Source: Baffinella frigidus
Lineage: Eukaryota > Cryptophyceae > Cryptomonadales > Baffinellaceae
Direction of reading: 5' to 3'
Assembly: GCA_026770585.1 (NCBI GenBank)
Contig: MU646386.1
Location: forward strand, 782,859-795,358
DNA length: 12,500 nucleotides
Part shown: positions 7,975 through 12,500 of the stretch, piece after piece
Position numbering within the stretch: the first letter of the stretch is position 1
How the letters are laid out: every line of letters starts with the position of its first letter
The notes under the pieces: generated by a model
Seen by the model: only the letters and a program-made list of their open reading frames with translations
The model's database searches: none
Told to the model about the DNA's origin: nothing
Program-made: the position numbers and the translations under genes

Positions 7975-10386
7975 AAAAGCCCCGCACTGAACACCAAACC
8001 CCAACCCCCAAACCCCAAACTCCGAACCCTAAACGCATGTCCTGGACCACAAGGTCACGGATCGTGGTGCCGGAGGTCGTCGCCCCCTTCCCGCTCCCAA
8101 CCCCTAACACCTAAACCTCCTGAACCCTCAACAGGGGCGCGGATGTTGGTTCCGGAGGTGGTAGTCCCGTTCCCACAGGACGCGAAACGGTTCCAGATGC
8201 GCGTGGACGCTCAGGAGGCGTCCACGCCCACGGCGCACAACGACGGGGTACGCTACACCCGAAACCCGAAACCCGAAACCCACACCCTCCTCCCTACCCT
8301 AAACCCTAAACCCTAAACCCAAAATTCGAAACCCACACCCTCCTCCCCACCCCAAACCCTGGGCCCTAAACCCTAAACCCTAAACCCTGAACCCTACGCC
8401 CTAAACCATAAACCATAAACCCTACACCATAAACCCTAGACCCTACACCCTCCCCGCAGGTGTGGAGATCGACGCGAACAGGGACAGCAGCCGAGAAGAA
8501 GGAGCGGTGGGGCACCATGATCCGCGCTCCGATCCCGCAGCCCGGATTGCCCCCACCTCGGGAAGGCCTCGAGGTACCACGCGGCCTAAAGTCATTGTTT
8601 GAGTACGAGACGTGCTTGCCGTCTCTCCAAAAGTGGCCGATTCGCGGTACGAATGATAGAAAGACAGTACGCGCGCTGGTCCCGTATAAGTAGTGCGGAG
8701 CGCGTCAGTAGTGTGGAGCGCGTGCAAGTGTTGTACAGGGCTATACACGTGGTGGTGTAAGAGCGCACACACGCATTGTAGCGCACGGGCCTCCCGCCCC
8801 GTTCACGACGTCTCCCCTAAACCCTAAACCCTAAACCCTAAACCCATACCCTCTCCCTGGTGCAGTTTGCAGAGAAGCCACGCACGGGCAGCAAGAACGT
8901 CACCTTCACGGCGCATCAACGACCCGGCCACGGGCAGGTACACTCTAAACCCGAAACCCGAAACCCGAAACCCGATTCCCGAACCCCGAAACCCGAAACC
9001 CTACACCCGGAACCCTCAACTCTAAACCCTAAACCCTAAACCCCAAACCCCAAACCCGAAACCCGAAACCCCAGGCACAGCAGCAGCACGGCGGGGCAAG
9101 AATTCAACAGGGGTCGAGTGACAGCTACGTCCACAATGACCCCCAGCTCTTTGGGTCCAGCATTCAGGTGTGATCGTGCACCCCCATGCGTGCTCTTGTA
9201 TTCGAGATACACCCTAAACCCTAAACCCGAAACGGCACCAGCATCCAGGTTTAGGGTTCTTCAGGGTTCACGGTGTATCCATGGTTCAGCAGGGGGGGTC
9301 GAGTGACAGCTACGTCCACAACGATCCCTCGCTCGCCGGGACCAGCATCCAGGTTTGGGGGTAAGGGTTTAGAGTTATTGACTTCTCGAGGTCCTGCTCA
9401 CACACAGCTCGGTGGGGGTGCATACATGGCGGTCGTATTGGTATTAATCAAAGTCTCTCTCTCACACTCACACACTAGGGGTCAGGGTTTATCTCGAATA
9501 CAAGGACCCGGTCCGTAGGCCTACGGTCCAAATATTTCTGAAAAGTCACTCTCTATGGCCACAGCACCCCTGGACGCCAGGAACTGCGGCAGGTCAGCAT
9601 GTCGGAGAGAGGCGCTACAAATGGCTCCAATGCCGTTACCTCGATGGTTTGGCAATGGCTCCAATGCCTACCTTTCTAACACAACCCCTGGACGGCAGGA
9701 GCTAAGGCAGATCTCCATGACGCGAACGACGAAGCCGCCTCTGGTAGCGATCGCGCCCAAGTCCCAGATCGCCAATACCATCCTCGGGAAGAGGTGCGCA
9801 CCCCAGCAGGTCCAGATCAGGTGCCTTGCGCCACATCCCGCCAGATCCACATTCCCCTCCATCCAGCATATCCTGCACCCTGCATCCTCAGACCCTTCTC
9901 TGTACATAACAACACAGACACCGACCGAGGCTCGACCACGGGTGTTCTTGTAGAACGGATGTCTCTCTAACTCCTACTCCCTGTACTGAATCCTGTTCTA
10001 AATGCATTTAGTGAGGAGTCCAGACTAACTGAAACAGAGCTAGTTCTCTCTAACCCCTACGCCCGTCATCAGGCTCCGCATTGCCCTCCCGTACAGGGGT
10101 ACCTCACTCATAAGAAACTGCCCCCCCCATAGGGCCACCATAGGGCCCTAGGCATGGTCCTACTGTAGGGTCCTAGGGGGGGGACGTTTCCTATGAGCGA
10201 GGTACCCCTGTACATCGTGCACCCTGCACTCTCGCGCCCTTCTCTCTAACCCATACACCCCCCACCAGCTCCGTGGGGTTCGGATTCGGCAGCAAGAACA
10301 ACGGCGTGCAAGCGATTGTCGATTCGGGCAGGACCGCTTCGTTCGCCTCGGTCCTGAGTAGGCTGCCCGGGGCTGCTAGCTGGTAG
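5733..10386 (+). CDS. Gene C: STPGR/CIMAP-like ciliary protein candidate, 11 exons, complete
   Basis: Exons: 5733-5840, 6210-6324, 6627-6674, 7013-7097, 7411-7517, 8135-8247, 8460-8573, 8866-8937, 9075-9167, 9699-9793 and 10269-10386 (TAG stop). Every junction is GT-AG and phases match throughout (0,1,1,2,1,0,0,0,0,2). The total is 1068 bases, 355 residues; an in-phase cassette at 9293-9352 would make 375. The N-terminal part has PG-x-x-Y motifs: EPGTIGY (18-24), LPGPSDY (32-38), RPGPTDY (73-79) and LPGY (89-92), with KGGKFGRGG between. The last exon has SVGFGFGSKNNG. PG-P-x-x-Y plus FG-S/R motifs are typical of sperm-tail PG-rich repeat proteins that bind axonemal microtubules, so a ciliary role is inferred, not shown. 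The start at 5733 has an AAAATGG context; the same frame is open from an ATG at 5631. Introns 1, 6 and 7 are largely CCCTAAA-like. Confidence 0.78.
5841..6209. repeat. CCCTAAA-type array filling intron 1 of gene C
   Basis: The donor GTAAAC at 5841 runs straight into about 360 bases of CCCTGAA and CCCTAAA units with scattered CCCCAAA and CCCTACA, and the intron ends AACCAG at 6209. This is the longest telomere-like block in the window and makes up almost the whole intron. Confidence 0.9.
6234..6282 (+). other. Perfect 14-bp inverted repeat inside coding exon 2 of gene C
   Basis: GTGGCTGCCCGCCC (6234-6247) pairs with GGGCGGGCAGCCAC (6269-6282) around a 21-base loop. It lies wholly in coding sequence, in the VAARPKGGKFGRGGQP region. 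It may be chance in GC-rich Gly/Arg/Pro codons, or a foldback captured as coding sequence. Confidence 0.6.
6325..6626. other. Intron 2 of gene C with two strong hairpins
   Basis: A 16-bp perfect inverted repeat (CTCGGAGCGCTGGGGG 6339-6354, complement 6375-6390) begins 15 bases after the donor. A 10-bp perfect one (TGCTGATACG 6413-6422, CGTATCAGCA 6431-6440) follows among TGCTGAT repeats. No telomere-like repeat is seen in this intron. Confidence 0.6.
6845..6920. repeat. Dispersed about 60-bp repeat, copy 1
   Basis: TTGTACTGG...TCCTTCTTCTCTAAATTCATG...GAGGAGCCCAGATTGACTGAGGCAGAG resembles 9980-10040 in order and spacing. It lies in intron 3 of gene C. Confidence 0.5.
7497..7864 (+). mobile_element. 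Tandem foldback elements that repeat the exon 5 splice donor
   Basis: The end of gene C exon 5 plus its donor (TGCCACACTTCGTGCCGCCC then AGGTC) recurs with few changes at 7667-7691 and 7841-7864, a period of about 171-174 bases. Between the copies lie two similar foldbacks (about 7529-7650 and 7699-7820). Each starts CTGCCAA-x-ATTACCACACG and ends CGTGTGG-x-x-ATTTTCGCACGG, around a GTAGTAATTTCAAAATTAC palindrome. The arrangement resembles insertion of a short non-autonomous element whose flanks duplicate a splice site, as described for introner-type elements, followed by tandem duplication. Confidence 0.65.
7884..7971. repeat. CT microsatellite
   Basis: An almost pure CT run on the plus strand inside intron 5 of gene C, far from the acceptor at 8134. 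In the sense RNA it is a long pyrimidine tract. Confidence 0.95.
8058..8099 (+). pseudogene. Partial copy of gene C exon 6 (IVVPEVVAPFP)
   Basis: It encodes RIVVPEVVAPFPLP, matching RMLVPEVVVPFPQD at the start of the exon at 8135-8247. The rest of the exon is replaced by CCCTAAC-like sequence, and no clean in-phase acceptor remains. Confidence 0.65.
8248..8459. repeat. CCCGAAA then CCCTAAA intron 6 of gene C
   Basis: The donor GTACGC is followed by CCCGAAA units (about 8256-8282), then CCCTAAA units with CCATAAA variants up to the CCCCGCAG acceptor. The intron consists almost entirely of these repeats. Confidence 0.85.
8574..8865. other. Intron 7 of gene C: unique sequence plus CCCTAAA run
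   Basis: The first 240 bases show no coding signal. GTAGTG-x-GGAGCGCGT-x-x repeats once at 8692-8725. The last 50 bases are clean CCCTAAA leading to the TGCAG acceptor. Confidence 0.6.
8938..9074. repeat. CCCGAAA-type intron 8 of gene C
   Basis: The whole intron is CCCGAAA with a short CCCTAAA/CCCCAAA stretch (about 9020-9050), bounded by GTACAC and CCCAG. Confidence 0.85.
9193..9504. other. Segment flanked by 15-bp inverted repeats
   Basis: CTTGTATTCGAGATA near 9195 is matched perfectly by TATCTCGAATACAAG near 9490. The interval contains the cassette exon, and the telomere-like repeats around it are in the TTTAGGG orientation, opposite to the rest of gene C. Confidence 0.5.
9293..9352 (+). 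CDS. Possible cassette exon of gene C (second SSDSYVHNDP exon)
   Basis: CAGCAG|GGGGGGTCGAGTGAC opens a 60-base in-phase exon encoding GGSSDSYVHNDPSLAGTSIQ, with donor GTTTGG. It closely repeats SSDSYVHNDPQLFGSSIQ of the exon ending at 9167. Both have good splice sites and phase 0, so tandem inclusion or mutually exclusive use are both possible. A remnant of its 3' end (ACCAGCATCCAGGTTT) lies at 9236-9252. Confidence 0.55.
9565..9605 (+). pseudogene. Partial copy of gene C exon 10 start (ELRQ)
   Basis: CACCCCTGGACGCCAG|GAACTGCGGCAGGTCAGCATG repeats the acceptor and first codons of the exon at 9699 (CAACCCCTGGACGGCAG|GAGCTAAGGCAGATCTCCATG). Both read ELRQ-V/I-SM; only the 9699 copy continues into the TRTTKPPLVAIAPK part. 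An AATGGCTCCAATGCC unit also occurs twice between them (about 9619 and 9653). Confidence 0.6.
9980..10040. repeat. Dispersed about 60-bp repeat, copy 2
   Basis: TGTACTGAATCCTGTTCTAAATGC...GAGGAGTCCAGACTAACTGAAACAGAG matches the element at 6845-6920. Shorter relatives of the terminal CTGAGGCAGAGCTAG motif occur near 2346-2370 (minus), 2470-2490 and 6788-6805. Confidence 0.5.
10091..10213. mobile_element. 120-bp hairpin family, copy 1
   Basis: GTACAGGGGTACCTC...CTCATAAG at the left pairs with CTATGAGCGAGGTACCCCTGTAC at the right. The GC-rich centre has CCCTAGGCATGGTCCTACTGTAGGGTCCTAGG flanked by poly-C and poly-G. It ends about 55 bases before the acceptor of the last exon of gene C. Confidence 0.75.
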
Positions 10387-10452
10387 GGAGGAGGAGAGAG
10401 GGCGCTTAATTAGTAACACGCTTATTTGGAAGCTTGATAGAGGTCGTAGATG

Positions 10453-10570
10453 CTACAGGGGTACCTCGCCCATAATAAACCGCCCCGCCCCCTAGGACCA
10501 CCATAGGACCCTAGGCATGGTCCTACTGTAGGGTCCTAGCTAGGGGGGGGGCTGTTAGTGACCCCTGTAG
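10453..10570. mobile_element. 120-bp hairpin family, copy 2
   Basis: Same layout as the 10091 copy: CTACAGGGGTACCTCGCCCATAA left, ACCCCTGTAG right, poly-C/poly-G shoulders and an almost identical CTAGGCATGGTCCTACTGTAGGG centre. It lies just 3' of gene C. Confidence 0.75.
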
Positions 10571-10576
10571 GCTACA

Positions 10577-10602
10577 TGCCCGGGGCTATCAGTTGGTAGG
10601 AG
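10577..10602 (+). pseudogene. Copy of the end of the last gene C exon
   Basis: TGCCCGGGGCTATCAGTTGGTAGG matches TGCCCGGGGCTGCTAGCTGGTAGG at 10365-10388, which encodes the last residues (PGAASW, then TAG) of gene C. The copy would read PGAISW and stop, and the AGGAGAGAG flank is copied too. Confidence 0.55.
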
Positions 10603-10960
10603 AGAGAATTTAAATCGATTTTAGAACATGAATTTCTCTCCTACATTAGGAGAGAGCTTAATTAATGCCACGCTGGCCGCCGTGTATTTCTCCCCAAGGA
10701 GGCTATGATAGGCTAGCCCTTAAGTGGCCAGGGGGCCAAAATTGACCCCCGGCAGGTCCTAGGCAGGTCCTAGGGCCCTACCGTAGGGCGTGTGCGCTTG
10801 GTGTTCACTCAAGGAAGGTTTGAGTACAGTAGGTGAAACAGGGTGACGTGATGCGAAAAATGAAATAATTTACAATACTCTGGGGGAGGCTGTACCCCTC
10901 ACCCCTGTCTGTTTATGTCTCCCACCAACCCCCAGACCCGGATCAAACCGTCTTTTTCCG

Positions 10961-11000
10961 GGTACATGTGTACCCAGATTCGGGTACATGTGTACCCGAA
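10961..11000. repeat. Twin GGGTACATGTGTACCC near-palindromes
   Basis: The same 16-base near-palindrome occurs twice within about 40 bases (CGGGTACATGTGTACCCAGA, then TCGGGTACATGTGTACCCGA). A protein-binding site is possible; simple duplication is equally possible. Confidence 0.55.
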
Positions 11001-11060
11001 TTTGTAACCCCTGAGAAGCGGGGCAGCAGCCAACCCAAGCGCCACGAGCCTCTTGCAGAG

Positions 11061-11187
11061 GCCTATTTGTCCCGAGGCGGGCCTATCTGTTCCGAGGCGG
11101 GCCCATCTGCCCCCAGGCGGCCAGGCGGGGCTATTTGTCCCGCGGCGCGACTATGTGTCGCGCGGCGGGCCTAACTGTCCCAATGCG
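11061..11187. repeat. 20-bp minisatellite, about six units
   Basis: The unit GCCTATTTGTCCCGAGGCGG repeats with substitutions at 11061, 11081, 11101, 11129, 11149 and 11169. An 8-base GGCGG-containing insertion sits after the third unit. The period is not a multiple of three, so it does not look coding. Confidence 0.85.
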
Positions 11188-11226
11188 TTCCTATCTAACA
11201 CCATTCCTGCCGCGGTCCCCCCACGC

Positions 11227-11358
11227 GCCATCTCTCTCTGTCTCTCTCTCTGAGGGCGCGCGCGCGCTCTTCTCTCCCTCTCTTCTCTCTCTTCTCGCAC
11301 CCTCCCCCCCCCTCTCTCTTTTCTCTCTCTTCTCTGGCTCTCTCTCTGTCTCTCTTTC
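11227..11358. repeat. CT-rich tract
   Basis: Imperfect CT and TCTCTC runs broken by poly-C and a GCGCGCGC stretch. It ends just beyond the stop codon of gene D. Confidence 0.85.
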
Positions 11359-11363
11359 GATCA

Positions 11364-12422
11364 CTATTCATCGACGACGGTCGACTTCTTGAAAACAGCC
11401 TTGTAGACCCCCTGGTACAGGGGTCAGGATTCAGGGTTCAGGGTTCAGGATTCAGGGTTCAGGGTCAGGGAGAAAAGTAGTACAGGTTTCAGTGTTCAGG
11501 ATTTAAAGTTCAGGTTTCGGAGAGAAAAGTGTGTTTATTACGGATCAAAGAACCACATGGTGCTGTAGAGGTTCAGATTCAGGGCTCCGTATTTAAGGTC
11601 TAGGGTTCAGGGTTTGGGGTGTAGGGTTTAGGGTTTAGGGTTTAGGGTTTAGGGTTTAGGGTTTAGGTGCATGCATGGCGGCCGTGTTGGAAGCAGTAAA
11701 GGTCTCTCTCGTTTCAGGTTTAGGGTTTACTTGGAAGATCTTGAACAACCACATGGTGTTGGGGAGGTTCAGTCTCAGGGCTCAGGGTTCAGGGTTTACA
11801 GGGGTACCTCGCTCATAAGCCGCCTCCCCCCCCCCTATGACCAACGTAGGGCTATAGATAGGTCTACTGAAGGGACCTAGGAGGGTGCGTCTCTGTATGC
11901 GCGAAGTAGCCCTGTAGGGCATGGGGTGTGTCTGGAAGATGCTGACGAATGACGTGGTGGTGTGGAGGTTTATGCCGACGTTGGCGGGTTCTTCTTCTTC
12001 TTAACTACCCTCGATACAGGTCCTAGATACACCCTTACGCCTTGAGTTGAGGGATACAAAAGTTTATGAGCCTTAGCTTAGCGAAGGTTTAGGGTTTCGG
12101 GTGTAGGTTTTACAGAGTTACCTCGGTCATAAGCAGTCATAAGCAGTCGCCCCCCCTAGGATCCTACAGTAGGCCTATACCTACAGCCCTACGGTGGTCC
12201 GAGGGGGGCGGCTCCTTACGCGAGAGGCAACCTCAACCTCCTCAACACCCCCTTCATAGTTCAGGGTTCGGGGCGTGGGGTTCAGGGTTCAGGGTTCAGG
12301 GTTCAGGGTTCAGGGTAGGGTGCGGTGATTACTTGGAAGATCTTGAAGAACCACATGGTGTTGAGAAGGTTGAGGCCGATGTTGGCGAAGGTGTACCACC
12401 CCACTATGAAGTTCGGCAACGC
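11364..12422 (-). CDS. Gene D: TLC-domain-like membrane protein, last two exons
   Basis: Exon 12422-12333 (acceptor GGCAG, donor GTAATC, 30 codons) encodes ALPNFIVGWYTFANIGLN, then LLNTMWFFKIFQ. The terminal exon 11411-11364 encodes GVYKAVFKKSTVVDE and then TAG. Both are phase 0 and join cleanly. A long hydrophobic helix ending in N-x-x-W-F-x-KI, followed by a short basic tail, is how the last membrane helix of TLC (TRAM/LAG1/CLN8) proteins typically ends. I therefore favour that family, whose members act in ER lipid metabolism or trafficking; other multi-pass proteins cannot be excluded from two exons. The 5' part lies past the right edge. The intervening intron of about 920 bases contains three decayed copies of the first exon, two hairpin-family elements and TTTAGGG/TTCAGGG blocks. 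Confidence 0.65.
11420..11470. repeat. TTCAGGG block
   Basis: Hexamer/heptamer variants TTCAGGG and TTCAGGA, just upstream (sense) of the terminal exon of gene D. The sense strand is C-rich. Confidence 0.8.
11541..11582 (-). pseudogene. Decayed copy of gene D penultimate exon (a)
   Basis: It encodes LNLNLYSTMWFFDP and then a stop. It aligns with GLNLLNTMWFFKIFQ of the exon at 12333, with the end altered. Confidence 0.6.
11600..11668. repeat. TTTAGGG block
   Basis: A clean TTTAGGG array of about seven units (11618-11666) between exon copies (a) and (b) of gene D. Confidence 0.9.
11731..11775 (-). pseudogene. Copy of gene D penultimate exon 3' half (b)
   Basis: It encodes LNLPNTMWLFKIFQ and retains a donor (GTAAAC). 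The 5' half (PNFIVGWYTFANI) is missing and is replaced by TTCAGGG-like sequence. Confidence 0.7.
11796..11917. mobile_element. 120-bp hairpin family, copy 3
   Basis: TACAGGGGTACCTCGCTCATAAG at the left, followed by poly-C, a diverged GGTCTACTGAAGGGACCTAGG centre and GTAGCCCTGTAG at the right. It lies between exon copies (b) and (c) in the gene D intron. Confidence 0.7.
11931..11990 (-). pseudogene. Decayed copy of gene D penultimate exon (c)
   Basis: It encodes EPANVGINLHTTTSFVSIFQ, aligning with TFANIGLNLLNTMWFFKIFQ. The donor is lost (CAGACAC). It is more diverged than copy (b). Confidence 0.55.
12111..12231. mobile_element. 120-bp hairpin family, copy 4
   Basis: TACAGAGTTACCTCGGTCATAAG with the CAGTCATAAG part repeated, poly-C, a CCTAGGATCCTACAGTAGG-like centre, poly-G, and CTTACGCGAGAGGCAACC at the right. 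It is the most diverged of the four. Confidence 0.65.
12255..12318. repeat. TTCAGGG array
   Basis: About eight units of TTCAGGG on the plus strand, ending just downstream (sense) of the gene D donor at 12332. Confidence 0.9.
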
Positions 12423-12500
12423 CTGCCACCGGGGTATAGGGGTTAGGGGGTAGGCTTCAGGGTGTGGGGTGTAGGGTACCAACACGAACTATGTTCGTGT

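Larger units (their letters stand above)
10387..11363. other. Convergent intergenic region between genes C and D
   Basis: No gene is seen. It holds a hairpin-family copy, a decayed copy of the end of the last gene C exon, AGGAGAGAG-x-CTTAATTA repeats (about 10390 and 10657), a diverged relative of the hairpin core near 10755-10795, two GGGTACATGTGTACCC near-palindromes, the 20-bp minisatellite and CT-rich sequence. Neither gene shows an obvious polyadenylation signal here. Confidence 0.55.

Noticed and set aside
1-12485. Dinoflagellate origin
   Set aside because: Nearly all inferred introns use ordinary GT donors. GA or GC donors would be needed only for the doubtful 1380-1351 exon, so this is not supported, though not excluded.

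Overview
This looks like nuclear DNA of a eukaryotic microalga. The evidence is long stretches of plant/algal-type telomere heptamer (TTTAGGG on one strand, CCCTAAA on the other) and its variants, several genes split by GT-AG introns, GC-rich exons, and no bacterial-style operons, rRNA or tRNA. One gene looks ciliary, which suits a flagellated alga. A prasinophyte-type green alga is my best guess, but the sequence does not settle the lineage.

Most of the window resolves into three intron-rich genes, because short coding exons can be joined across GT-AG introns with matching reading phase. Gene A (minus strand, 5443 down past the left edge) starts with an Ala/Glu-rich exon, then encodes an SH3b-like barrel split over three exons, a Trp/Gly-rich linker and acidic helical segments. 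Gene C (plus strand, about 5733-10386, complete) has 11 exons giving about 355 residues, or 375 with a cassette exon. It carries several PG-x-x-Y motifs like those of sperm-tail PG-rich (STPGR/CIMAP) ciliary proteins. Gene D (minus strand, from the right edge to 11364) shows the last two exons of a multi-pass membrane protein, most like the end of a TLC (TRAM/LAG1/CLN8) domain. A and C diverge from a shared region (5444-5732). C and D converge on 10387-11363.

Two features stand out. First, almost every well-defined exon has one to three decayed partial copies of itself in the adjoining intron or flank, often with a splice site still attached. Second, the introns are packed with telomere-like heptamers that nearly always place the CCCTAAA strand in the sense RNA; that strand contains neither GT nor AG and so cannot create cryptic splice sites. 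Different blocks are made of different heptamer variants.

The remaining introns and spacers hold short foldback (MITE-like) elements. These include a nested one in intron 1 of gene A, a tandem pair in intron 5 of gene C that also repeats the splice donor, and a family of four ~120-bp hairpins in 10.1-12.2 kb. There are also CT microsatellites and a 20-bp minisatellite.
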